Source of the DNA: Bacteroidales bacterium
Lineage (GTDB): Bacteria; Bacteroidota; Bacteroidia; Bacteroidales; F082
DNA length: 64,000 nucleotides
Assembly: GCA_016282015.1 (NCBI GenBank)
Contig: JAEEJS010000038.1
Location: 1 to 64,000 of the forward strand
Direction: 5' to 3'
Shown: positions 36,806-45,677 of the stretch, in pieces
How positions within the stretch are numbered: position 1 is the stretch's first letter
Layout of the letters: every line of letters starts with the position of its first letter
Notes under the pieces: model-generated
What the model was told of the DNA's origin: nothing
The model's database searches: none
Seen by the model: the letters and a program-made list of their open reading frames with translations, nothing else
Program-made: the position numbers and the translations under genes

Positions 36806-36831
36806 GAATAATAAAATATATCGGCTGTAAA

Positions 36832-39800
36832 ATGATAACAAAGGAAAATTTTCCAACATTACTTGAATTTCTTGGATTTAAAAAACAAGAAGAATCGTAT
36901 CAAAAGAGCTTTCCAAATTTTGGAATGTGTACATTGAGCGTAGATTTTAAAAATAAACAACTTAATTATCCCGAAGAACTTGGTTTTACGGTTAACGATA
37001 AAACAACATGCAATTTTGAACATCCTGAAAATTTTGTGGTATTCGAATGCGTAAATCGTTTACTTGAAAAAGGATATCGCCCGGAACACATAGAACTCGA
37101 AAAACGTTGGAATCTTGGCCATGATGCAAAGGGCGGCAAAGCTGACATCTGTGTTTACGACAAGAATCGTGAAAACATGTTGCTTATAATCGAATGTAAA
37201 ACAGCTGGTTCGGAACATAACAAAGCACTCAAGTTGCTTAAAGAAGATGGCGGACAGGTTTTCTCGTATTGGCAACAGGAGCGTTCAACAAAATGGCTAT
37301 CGCTATATGCTTCGGATTTTAAGGATAATGTTGTTACATTTGAAAACTATATTGTAAATTGTACCGATGATGAAAATGTTAAGAAATTAGCAAATAAAGA
37401 TAAATCCATTCGATTATACGAAAATGCACAGACGGTAAAGGATTTGTTTGAAGTTTGGGACGAAACTTACGATAAATACATTCACGAGAAGGGTGTAATT
37501 TTTGGAGAAGATTCACAAGCTTATCAAATAGGAGTGCCCCCGCTCAGAAAGAAACGTTTAGAAGATTTCAAACCTGAAGATAAAATTGTCAACAGATTTG
37601 AAGAAATTTTGCGTCACAATAATGTAAGTGATAAAGAAAACGCATTTAATCGCCTAGTGGCACTGTTCATTTGTAAGTTAGTAGATGAGACACAAAAATC
37701 TGACAACGATATAGTTGAATTTCAATATAGAGTTGGAACCGATACATACGAAAGTCTTCAAGATCGTTTACAACGTTTGCACAAGGAGGGTATGGAAAAG
37801 TTTATGGGCGAAGAAATGTTCTATGTTTCAGATGATTATGCTGAGAACTTATTTGCTCAAAAATTTAATGATGCAAAGAGAAAAGCAGCCATTGAAGATT
37901 TAAAAAACACAATACGAATACTTAAATTCTACAGCAACAACGATTTTGCTTTCAAAGATGTTCATAATGAAGAATTGTTTTTCCAAAACGGGAAAATTCT
38001 AGTTGAAGTTGTTCAATTATTCCAAAAATATAGAATTGTATATCCGTCTAAACACCAGTTTTTAGGAGATTTGTTTGAACAATTATTAAACAAAGGTTTC
38101 AAACAAAATGAAGGTCAGTTTTTTACACCCATGCCGATTACCAGATTTATTTGGGATTGCTTGCCGATGGATAAAATTGTTCGTCGTGATGATAATTTTG
38201 TTTTTCCAAAAGTGATTGATTATGCCTGTGGTGCAGGACATTTTCTTACGGAAGCGGTAGAAGCCATTAATTCATATTTCTTAACTAATGGTAATGCAGA
38301 AATCATTAAAGATAACGCGTGGTGTGAACACAATATTTTTGGAATTGAAAAGGATTATCGCCTAGCGCGTGTTGCTAAAGTTTCGCTTTATATGAATGGA
38401 GCTGGACAAGGAAATATAAAATTTGGTGATGGCCTGGAACAGTATTCAGACGAAAAAATAACAAATAATTCCTTTGATGTTTTAGTGGCAAATCCACCTT
38501 ATTCAGTGAGTGGATTTAAAGCCCACTTAAAACTGAAAAACAATCATTTTGAACTTATTGATAAAAACTTAATAAGCAATGATGGCAGTGAAATAGAAAC
38601 TCTATTTGTTGAAAGAATAGCCCAATTGTTAAAACCCAAAGGAATAGCAGCGGTTATTTTGCCCTCATCAATTTTCAGTAATGACAGCAACAGCTATATT
38701 GCGGCACGCGAAATTCTTTTACAAAATTTCTACCTACGCGCAGTAGCACAATTTGGTAGCAAAACTTTTGGAGCAACAGGTACAAACACCGTCGTTCTTT
38801 TCCTTGAAAAATACAATGAACCGCCGAAAAAACGCGAAATTATTAAAGATATTGTAGATGCTATACTTTCCGACAGCTTTAATGATGAATGGGAAGATAG
38901 CGAAGTGTTTCATAATTACATCCAAAAAGTTGGTGTTGGAGAAGAATTGTATAAATCGTTTATAAGTGAAACAGCAACAAAAAAGGATTTACAAAAAAAT
39001 GATTATTTTGCACAATATCTTTCATGGTTTAGTGGCTTAACCGAAATACAGAATAGACGTAAAAGTAATAGATTCAAGAAGTTAACTCTTGAAGCACAAG
39101 AAATAGAACTTAAAGATTTGTTTTTCAAAACAGTAAAAAGTATTGAAAGAGAAAAACTTATTTATTTTGCACTTGTATATAATCAAACCACATTAACTAT
39201 AATTGCACCAGCTGACAATTCTGAACAAAAGAAATTTTTGGGATACGATTGGAGTAATCGTAAAGGATCGGAAGGTATACAGATAAATAATCCTGGAGGA
39301 ATGCTGTATGATAATGATAATCGCTATGCAGAAAACACATTAGCTGCAGCAGTACGTGGTTCGTTTAATAACACACAAACAACGTTACCAGAGGCGGTTT
39401 CAAATTATTACTCTTACATTCATACACATAATATGTTTGATTTTAGCCGTCCCACATTCAATAAGGCGATTAAACCAACAGCTGACAAAAAAATAGAAAT
39501 AACAAGCAAATATCCTTTAATAAAATTGGGAGAAGCAGCCGAAGTATTAAAAGGCAAATCAATAACATCCGCACAAGCAAAAGAAGGTACTATAAAAGTG
39601 GTTGCGGGAGGAACTGATTATGCATATTTCCATAACAAGTCAAATCGTCCAGCTAATACAATTACTATTAGTGCAAGTGGGGCAAATGCGGGATTCGTGA
39701 ATTATTGGCGTGAACCAATTTTTGCATCAGATTGTACGACGGTCAGGGGTAAAAATGATTTGAATACAGAATTTTTATACAATTTTTTGTTTTCAATACA

Positions 39801-40545
39801 AAATCAGATATACTATTTACAAAAAGGTGCAGGTCAACCTCATGTCTATCCAGATGATATTAAACTAATTCCAGTCCCGGATATTGATGACGATCTTCAA
39901 AAAAAGATAGTTGCTGAGTGTAAAGAAGTGGACGAAGAATACAATAGTAGTCGCATGACCATTGAAGAGTATAAGAAAAAAATTGCGAAAGTATTTGAGC
40001 GTCTTGATGTTATAAGCAAACGGGGGGGGGTAACTTACAGATTATCAAATAGTTACGTATTTGAAATATCAATAGGTAAGCGAGTTTTAAACACTGAAGT
40101 CAATCCAAACTATACAATTCCTGTATATAGTGCTAATGTGTTTGAGCCTTTTGGAATGATTGACAAGCTTTTAATAGAAGATTTTTCGAAGGACTCAGTT
40201 GTTTGGGGTATAGATGGTGATTGGATGGTAAATGTTATACCTGCAAATACACAATTTTATCCGACAGATCATTGTGGTGTATTGAGAATTAAAACGGATG
40301 ATGTTTTACCTCAATATATGGCTCATCTTTTAAAAGAAGCTGGTAAAAATGCTGGTTTCAAACGAAGTTATCGCGCTTCAATAGACAGAATTGAAGGTTT
40401 GTCGGTGCAAATTGCACCAATTGAAGAACAGCGCAAAGCAATTTCCGAAATCGAAACCTACGAGCAGAAAATCTCAGAGGCAAAGGCGGTGATGGCTGGT
40501 TGTGCAGATCGAAAAAAGTCCGTCTTAAAAAAATGGTTGCGTTGA
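36832..40545 (+). CDS. One-polypeptide type IIG-like restriction-modification-specificity enzyme, phase-variable
   Basis: 1237 residues. N-terminal PD-(D/E)xK nuclease: ADICVY (Asp105) and LIIECKTAG (Glu121, Lys123). A helical linker leads to an N6-adenine methylase: FFTPMPITRF, motif I DYACGAGHF (463-471), motif IV NPPY (554-557). From about residue 905 there are two type I-like target-recognition domains, each followed by a long helix, ending ADRKKSVLKKWLR. It would methylate and cut DNA on its own. A G9 tract at 40022-40030 (residues about 1064-1066) separates the two recognition domains. The gene is much more AT-rich than its neighbours, suggesting transfer. Confidence 0.88.
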   Translation: MITKENFPTLLEFLGFKKQEESYQKSFPNFGMCTLSVDFKNKQLNYPEELGFTVNDKTTCNFEHPENFVVFECVNRLLEKGYRPEHIELEKRWNLGHDAKGGKADICVYDKNRENMLLIIECKTAGSEHNKALKLLKEDGGQVFSYWQQERSTKWLSLYASDFKDNVVTFENYIVNCTDDENVKKLANKDKSIRLYENAQTVKDLFEVWDETYDKYIHEKGVIFGEDSQAYQIGVPPLRKKRLEDFKPEDKIVNRFEEILRHNNVSDKENAFNRLVALFICKLVDETQKSDNDIVEFQYRVGTDTYESLQDRLQRLHKEGMEKFMGEEMFYVSDDYAENLFAQKFNDAKRKAAIEDLKNTIRILKFYSNNDFAFKDVHNEELFFQNGKILVEVVQLFQKYRIVYPSKHQFLGDLFEQLLNKGFKQNEGQFFTPMPITRFIWDCLPMDKIVRRDDNFVFPKVIDYACGAGHFLTEAVEAINSYFLTNGNAEIIKDNAWCEHNIFGIEKDYRLARVAKVSLYMNGAGQGNIKFGDGLEQYSDEKITNNSFDVLVANPPYSVSGFKAHLKLKNNHFELIDKNLISNDGSEIETLFVERIAQLLKPKGIAAVILPSSIFSNDSNSYIAAREILLQNFYLRAVAQFGSKTFGATGTNTVVLFLEKYNEPPKKREIIKDIVDAILSDSFNDEWEDSEVFHNYIQKVGVGEELYKSFISETATKKDLQKNDYFAQYLSWFSGLTEIQNRRKSNRFKKLTLEAQEIELKDLFFKTVKSIEREKLIYFALVYNQTTLTIIAPADNSEQKKFLGYDWSNRKGSEGIQINNPGGMLYDNDNRYAENTLAAAVRGSFNNTQTTLPEAVSNYYSYIHTHNMFDFSRPTFNKAIKPTADKKIEITSKYPLIKLGEAAEVLKGKSITSAQAKEGTIKVVAGGTDYAYFHNKSNRPANTITISASGANAGFVNYWREPIFASDCTTVRGKNDLNTEFLYNFLFSIQNQIYYLQKGAGQPHVYPDDIKLIPVPDIDDDLQKKIVAECKEVDEEYNSSRMTIEEYKKKIAKVFERLDVISKRGGVTYRLSNSYVFEISIGKRVLNTEVNPNYTIPVYSANVFEPFGMIDKLLIEDFSKDSVVWGIDGDWMVNVIPANTQFYPTDHCGVLRIKTDDVLPQYMAHLLKEAGKNAGFKRSYRASIDRIEGLSVQIAPIEEQRKAISEIETYEQKISEAKAVMAGCADRKKSVLKKWLR
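40022..40030 (+). repeat. G9 homopolymer in the R-M gene (slippage site)
   Basis: Nine G residues in an otherwise AT-rich coding region. In the present frame it reads Arg-Gly-Gly-Val and the protein is full length. With G8 the next codon is TAA; with G10 the frame reads Gly-Asn-Leu-Gln-Ile-Ile-Lys and then TAG. Both slips end the protein directly after the first recognition domain and its helix. Confidence 0.85.
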
Positions 40546-40551
40546 TGGAGT

Positions 40552-40584
40552 ATTTCTCCACTTCACTACGTTACGGTCGAAATG
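40552..40584. repeat. REP-like palindromic element, copy 1
   Basis: 33-bp imperfect inverted repeat beginning ATTTCTCCAC and ending CGGTCGAAATG. It is 28/33 identical to the copy at 41835-41867. It lies between the convergent R-M and fic genes. Confidence 0.6.
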
Positions 40585-40615
40585 CCGGCCTTAAAATGTG
40601 CTTTGGTCAAAGTCT

Positions 40616-41671
40616 TTAGTAGTTCACCTTATACGACCGTATCCTTTGTTTTACCAAAACTGGAGTCAAAAAGCCATTTTTAGCGAGAGAGGCACACCAG
40701 TTGGTGATGGTGTGATTTGTAACTTTCATGACTGATGCCATTTCCGACTGAGTGAAACTATCTATATGATTATCAGTAAGATACTGTAAAAATGCTTTTT
40801 CTTTCTTATTTAAAAATGACAGCGAAGCCTCATACTGTTCCTTTACCGAAGCCGATGCCAGTTCAACAACTTTTTTCGCGTGAAGCTCGACCATCCTCAA
40901 AAAATAATGAATCCATATTTCGGGATGTGGAGGATTGTCGCGGCCGTCATAATACAAAGGCGGAAGGTCCATCTGCAGAGAGGCATAATATTCATCTACA
41001 TCATATGCAAAATATTCCTCGAGCGAGCCAATCTGATTAAACCCAAAATCATAATAATCGAGGATATAATCAGAAAGAATTCGTGCGGTACGACCGTTAC
41101 CGTCTTCAAACGGATGTATCGTAACCATTTGATAATGAACCACTGCGGCCTTAATCAAAGGATGATCATCGGAGTTGTTGACATACAAAATCAATTCGTC
41201 AAGCAGATGCCGCACCTCATTCCACATCGGTGGGATATATTCGGGACGACGTGTTTTATCGTCATAAACGGCAAACAAAACTCCTGGCGGCATGGGCCCT
41301 CGCAGACCGACTTTATCGCGACTCTCCCCCATCACAATTTGCTTTTGCAACGCCAAGATTAACCCCATTGAAAACGATTTATGCTCTTTCAAAAACATTT
41401 CCGACAATTCCAATGCCGCAAAATAGTTTCTCACCTCCTGTTCCGGCTTCAAAAAATGACGGTTTTTCGCCTCTATCACCTCATCGGATTGACTTTCGGT
41501 GAGCGGGTTTCCCTCGATTCGCGTCGATGCGTAGGAACTCTTCTTCTTTGAACTTTTACGAAGCTTGTTACTCAAAGAAATCGGCATCCTGTATGAGCCG
41601 AAATGTTGTCTGCACTCTTCAATTGAGAGTATCCTTTTAAGCATTTCGTTTGTCAATGTTACTTTTATCAT
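40616..41671 (-). CDS. Fic domain protein (class II, autoinhibited)
   Basis: 351 residues. The Fic motif HPFEDGNGRTAR (186-197) is complete, so AMP transfer from ATP to a protein hydroxyl is expected. An N-terminal inhibitory helix carries STRIEGN (Ser49-xxx-Glu53-Gly54), fitting class II. The C-terminal 90 residues form a winged-helix-like region (FTQSEMASVMKVTNHTITNW) that may bind DNA. The target is unknown. It sits between two REP-like elements at the edge of the R-M island. Confidence 0.92.
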   Translation of the reverse strand: MIKVTLTNEMLKRILSIEECRQHFGSYRMPISLSNKLRKSSKKKSSYASTRIEGNPLTESQSDEVIEAKNRHFLKPEQEVRNYFAALELSEMFLKEHKSFSMGLILALQKQIVMGESRDKVGLRGPMPPGVLFAVYDDKTRRPEYIPPMWNEVRHLLDELILYVNNSDDHPLIKAAVVHYQMVTIHPFEDGNGRTARILSDYILDYYDFGFNQIGSLEEYFAYDVDEYYASLQMDLPPLYYDGRDNPPHPEIWIHYFLRMVELHAKKVVELASASVKEQYEASLSFLNKKEKAFLQYLTDNHIDSFTQSEMASVMKVTNHTITNWCASLAKNGFLTPVLVKQRIRSYKVNY

Positions 41672-41768
41672 AATTTCCTTATTTTTCCCTTAAAAATTCT
41701 TTATATTTCTTAATAATTTATATTAAAATATTGTTAATCATTTATATATCATTTAATGATGAGAACAA

Positions 41769-41784
41769 TAATTTTGCAAATATA
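41769..41784. promoter_or_regulatory. Abutting divergent -7 boxes
   Basis: TAATTTTG (41769-41776, plus) is directly followed by CAAATATA (41777-41784), which is TATATTTG on the minus strand. The minus box may serve fic, whose ATG is 105 bp away. Confidence 0.4.
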
Positions 41785-41834
41785 TAAAAATTTCCTTAAT
41801 TTGTAAAAATTTTTCCTATTTTTAAATGGATGAG

Positions 41835-41867
41835 ATTTCTCCACTCCGCTTCGCTGCGGTCGAAATG
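41835..41867. repeat. REP-like palindromic element, copy 2
   Basis: 33-bp imperfect inverted repeat, ATTTC...GAAAT outer arms and CCGC/GCGG inner arms around TTCGCT. Second copy of the element at 40552; the pair brackets fic. Confidence 0.65.
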
Positions 41868-41890
41868 ACGATAGGTATCGAAATATTTCG

Positions 41891-41898
41891 TAATTTTG
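41891..41898 (+). promoter_or_regulatory. -7 box of the PTS IIC-like gene
   Basis: TAATTTTG, 22 bp before the ATG at 41921. Confidence 0.55.
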
Positions 41899-41920
41899 CG
41901 GCGTCTTTTACCATCATATA

Positions 41921-42937
41921 ATGAGCAACTTTAAGTCATTTCTGAAAAGAAAAAACGTCGATATCTCGGCTAAGGCATATCTGCTTGACGCTCTTGGAGC
42001 CATGGCACTCGGTTTGTTCGCGTCACTGTTGATAGGAACAATTTTCGATACCATAGGAAACCGTCTGAATATCCCGATGTTCGTTGAATTTGCGAAATAC
42101 TGCAAGATTGCCGCCGGTCCGGCCATGGGAGTGGCTATCGCTTACGCTCTTCATGCTCCGGCTTTGGTGATGTTCAGTGCAGTTGCCGTCGGAGTGGCTG
42201 GAAACACCTTGGGCGGTCCTGTGGGAGTGCTTGTGGCGGTGGTAATCAGCACCGAACTCGGTAAAATGGTGTCGAAAGAGACACAGGTTGATATACTTGT
42301 AACACCTTCTGTTACAATTATTTCTGGTATATTACTCGCGATGTTTGTGGGCCCTGGCATCAGTCGTTTCATGACAGCTTTCGGCGATTTCATCATGTAT
42401 GCCACAAATTTGCATCCATTTGCGATGGGAATCATAGTCTCGGTTAGCATAGGAATGGCTTTGACTCTGCCAATTTCAAGTGCCGCAATATGTATAGCCA
42501 TAGGGCTTTCAGGCATAGCCGGAGGTGCCGCTACAGCCGGTTGCTGCGCCCAGATGGTCGGTTTCGCCGTGATGAGCTTCAAGGAAAATCGTTGGGGCGG
42601 GCTTATCTCGCAAGGCATAGGCACATCCATGCTTCAGATGCCGAACATTTTGCGTCATCCTCTGACTTGGGTGCCACCGATTTTAACCTCCGCCATCACC
42701 GGACCTCTTGCTACCTGCGTGTTCCATCTTGAGAACGTGCCAATCGGTTCCGGCATGGGAACCTGCGGCTTAGTGGGACCTCTCGGAGTCATCTCTGCAA
42801 TGCCTGAAGGCGGCTCTCAGATGTGGTGGGGCATACTCCTGATTTGCTTCGTGCTCCCGGCAGTTCTGACATGGCTGTTCGGACTCATCTTCAGAAAGTT
42901 ACACTGGATAAAAGACGGTGATTTGAAGTTGGAATAA
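41921..42937 (+). CDS. PTS EIIC_2-type membrane transporter
   Basis: 338 residues, about nine membrane helices with many Gly/Ala/Pro. The N-terminal FKSFLKRKNVDISAKAYLLD, central LPISSAAICIAIGLSGIAGG and late GMGTCGLVGPLGVISAM match the PTS sugar transporter IIC family (EIIC_2), which in Bacteroidetes usually stands without IIA/IIB genes. The substrate and even phosphotransfer coupling are unknown. Confidence 0.78.
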   Translation: MSNFKSFLKRKNVDISAKAYLLDALGAMALGLFASLLIGTIFDTIGNRLNIPMFVEFAKYCKIAAGPAMGVAIAYALHAPALVMFSAVAVGVAGNTLGGPVGVLVAVVISTELGKMVSKETQVDILVTPSVTIISGILLAMFVGPGISRFMTAFGDFIMYATNLHPFAMGIIVSVSIGMALTLPISSAAICIAIGLSGIAGGAATAGCCAQMVGFAVMSFKENRWGGLISQGIGTSMLQMPNILRHPLTWVPPILTSAITGPLATCVFHLENVPIGSGMGTCGLVGPLGVISAMPEGGSQMWWGILLICFVLPAVLTWLFGLIFRKLHWIKDGDLKLE

Positions 42938-43013
42938 TAGCCATTAGCCATTAGTTTTTTAATGCTTCATTGTAAGCTAATTGCTTATAAATCAATTATT
43001 TAAAACTTTTTTC

Positions 43014-43044
43014 TTGACAAAATTTTCATTTTGTTGTATATTTG
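43014..43044 (+). promoter_or_regulatory. queA promoter
   Basis: TTGACA at 43014-43019 and TATATTTG at 43037-43044, spaced 17 bp, 41 bp before the ATG: a strong combination of -33 and -7 elements. Confidence 0.65.
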
Positions 43045-43085
43045 CCATCCTTTTTGAAAAAAATTTATAAAATTATATAACTGAA

Positions 43086-44135
43086 ATGAAACTATCACAG
43101 TTCAAATTCAACCTGCCACAGGACCTCATAGCGAAGTATCCTCCGGAGGAACGCGAAGACGCTCGCCTGATGGTCTTGCATCGCGACACTCAGACCATTG
43201 AGCATAAAAAATTCCGCGACATAATCGATTTCTGCAGCCCTGGCGATCTGTTCGTCATCAACAACACACGTGTGTTCCCGGCCCGTCTTTACGGCGAGAA
43301 GGAGAAAACCGGTGCTAAGATTGAGGTTATGCTGTTGCGTGAGCTCGACCCGGAGAGCCGTCTTTGGGACGTTCTGGTCGACCCGGCCCGTAAAATCCGT
43401 ATAGGCAACAAGCTGTACTTCGGTCCGAACGACGAGTTGGTGGCTGAGGTTATAGACAACACCACCTCACGTGGCCGTACGCTGCGTTTCTTGTTCGACG
43501 GTCCGCATGACGAGTTCAAAAAAGTGATAATGGGTCTTGGCGAGACTCCGCTTCCGAAGGTGCACCAGCGCCCGGTGGAGCCAGATGACGCCATCAACTA
43601 CCAGACAGTGTACGCCACACAGGAAGGCTCAGTTGCCGCCCCTACCGCAGGCATGCACTTCAGCAAGATTCTCATGAAGCGTATGGAGCTCAACGACGTT
43701 AACTTCGCCGAGCTGACACTGCATACAGGCATGGGCAACTTCCGCGACATAGAAGTGGAAGACCTCACCAAACATAAGACCGACTCTGAGGAATTCGAGA
43801 TTTCACCTGAGACTTGCGACATGATCAACAGCACCAAGGAGGCCGGTCATAAGGTTTACGCCGTGGGTACCACCACACTGAAGGTGATGGAGACTGTGGT
43901 CAGTATCACAGGCAAGCTGAAGCCTATGAAGGGTTGGACCAACAAGTTCATCTTCCCGCCTTACGACTTCAACACAGCCAATGCGCTTATCACCAACTTC
44001 CACCTTCCGAAATCACCTATGATGATGGAAGTGGCAGCTTTCGCAGGATATGAATTTTTAATGAAAGCCTATAAGGAAGCCGTTGCCGAGAAGTATCATT
44101 TCTTCAGCTATGGCGACGCAATGTTAATTTTATAA
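43086..44135 (+). CDS. queA: S-adenosylmethionine:tRNA ribosyltransferase-isomerase
   Basis: 349 residues, full length. It makes epoxyqueuosine in tRNA from preQ1 and SAM. Family landmarks: [51 protein letters not shown] (20-residue core), [28 protein letters not shown] and [19 protein letters not shown]. It has its own promoter and lies 4 bp before glyS. Confidence 0.97.
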   Translation: MKLSQFKFNLPQDLIAKYPPEEREDARLMVLHRDTQTIEHKKFRDIIDFCSPGDLFVINNTRVFPARLYGEKEKTGAKIEVMLLRELDPESRLWDVLVDPARKIRIGNKLYFGPNDELVAEVIDNTTSRGRTLRFLFDGPHDEFKKVIMGLGETPLPKVHQRPVEPDDAINYQTVYATQEGSVAAPTAGMHFSKILMKRMELNDVNFAELTLHTGMGNFRDIEVEDLTKHKTDSEEFEISPETCDMINSTKEAGHKVYAVGTTTLKVMETVVSITGKLKPMKGWTNKFIFPPYDFNTANALITNFHLPKSPMMMEVAAFAGYEFLMKAYKEAVAEKYHFFSYGDAMLIL

Positions 44136-44139
44136 TACC

Positions 44140-45663
44140 ATGAATCAAGAAGAATTTTTCAAAAAGATAACAGCTCACGCTAAGGAATACGGTTTCATTT
44201 TCCCTTCGAGTGACATTTACGACGGACTGGCTGCCGTTTACGATTACGGCCAGAATGGTGTCGAACTGAAGAAAAACATCCGCGAATACTGGTGGAAAGC
44301 CATGGTGCAGATGCACGAAAACATAGTCGGTTTGGACGCCGCTATCTTCATGCACCCCACAGTGTGGAAGGCCTCTGGTCACGTTGACGCTTTCAACGAC
44401 CCAATGATTGACAACAAGGACAGCAAGAAACGTTATCGCGCTGACGTCCTGGTCGAGGATTACATGGCCAAGATAGAGGAAAAAATCAACAAGGAAGTCG
44501 AAAAAGCCCAGAAACGTTTCGGCGACGCCTTCAACAAGGAACAGTTTGTCACCACAAACGCCCGTGTCCTTGAATGGAAGAAGGAAATAGAAGAGATCAG
44601 CCACCGTCTGTACGGCGACATGGAGAAAAACGACCTCGCTGACATCAAGAAACTCATAGAAGACCTCGGCATCGTATGCCCGATCAGCGGAACACGCAAC
44701 TGGACAGATGTGCGTCAGTTCAACCTGATGTTCGCTACCCAGATCGGTTCTCTGGCCGAAGGCGCCAACACTGTTTATCTGCGTCCTGAGACAGCACAGG
44801 GTATATTCGTCAACTACCTCAACGTTCAGAAGACCGGCCGTATGAAGATTCCGTTCGGTATCGCCCAGACAGGTAAGGCTTTCCGTAACGAAATAGTAGC
44901 CCGTCAGTTAATCTTCCGTATGCGTGAGTTCGAACAGATGGAGATGCAGTTCTTCGTACGCCCTGGCACCGAGATAGAATGGTTCAAGAAATGGAAGGAA
45001 GAGCGTCTGAAATGGCACCTTTCACTGGGTATTCCAGCTGAAAACTACCGTTTCCACGATCACGAGAAACTGGCTCACTACGCCAACGCGGCAACAGATA
45101 TAGAGTTCAACTTCCCATTCGGTTTCAAGGAGTTGGAAGGCGTTCACAGCCGCACCGACTACGACCTCAGCCGTCACGCCGAGTTCTCAGGCAAGAAACT
45201 GCAGTACTTCGACCCAGAGACCAACGAGAGCTACACTCCATACGTCATCGAGACATCTATCGGTCTTGACCGTATGTTCCTGGCCATGTTCAGCTACGCC
45301 TACACAGAGGAGAAACTCGAAGACGGAAGCGAGCGCGTGGTGATGAAGCTGCCTCCGATCCTGGCTCCTTACAAAGTAGCTATTCTGCCATTGGTCAAGA
45401 AGGACGGACTCCCGGAGAAGGCCCGCGAAATCATGGACAGCCTGCAGTACGACTTCATGTGCCAGTACGAGGAGAAAGACTCCATCGGCAAGCGTTACCG
45501 CCGTCAGGATGCCATAGGCACCCCTCTCTGCGTGACAGTCGATAACGACACTTTGGTTGACAACACAGTGACAGTGCGCGACCGCGACACCATGGAGCAG
45601 ATCCGCGTCAACGTCAACGAGTTGCACGAAATCATCAGAAAGAAAATTTCTCCGAAGAGATAA
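44140..45663 (+). CDS. glyS: Glycine--tRNA ligase, alpha2 type
   Basis: 507 residues, class II synthetase of the eukaryote/archaea-like dimeric type used by Bacteroidetes. Visible: FPSSDIYDG, motif 2 AFRNEIVARQLIFRMREFEQMEMQFF (split), YDLSRHAEF, motif 3 IETSIGLDRMFLA, and the anticodon-binding domain beginning LAPYKVAILPLVKK. Likely cotranscribed with queA and the ureohydrolase-like gene. Confidence 0.97.
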   Translation: MNQEEFFKKITAHAKEYGFIFPSSDIYDGLAAVYDYGQNGVELKKNIREYWWKAMVQMHENIVGLDAAIFMHPTVWKASGHVDAFNDPMIDNKDSKKRYRADVLVEDYMAKIEEKINKEVEKAQKRFGDAFNKEQFVTTNARVLEWKKEIEEISHRLYGDMEKNDLADIKKLIEDLGIVCPISGTRNWTDVRQFNLMFATQIGSLAEGANTVYLRPETAQGIFVNYLNVQKTGRMKIPFGIAQTGKAFRNEIVARQLIFRMREFEQMEMQFFVRPGTEIEWFKKWKEERLKWHLSLGIPAENYRFHDHEKLAHYANAATDIEFNFPFGFKELEGVHSRTDYDLSRHAEFSGKKLQYFDPETNESYTPYVIETSIGLDRMFLAMFSYAYTEEKLEDGSERVVMKLPPILAPYKVAILPLVKKDGLPEKAREIMDSLQYDFMCQYEEKDSIGKRYRRQDAIGTPLCVTVDNDTLVDNTVTVRDRDTMEQIRVNVNELHEIIRKKISPKR

Positions 45664-45677
45664 AATTTCAAGACACA

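Noticed and set aside
36638..36859. 73-codon minus-strand frame over the hairpin region
   Set aside because: It runs through all the later stems and into the R-M gene, with no start-site signals; a structured RNA or repeat explains the sequence better. If nearly the same peptide appears in many genomes, that would support conservation of the nucleotide element.
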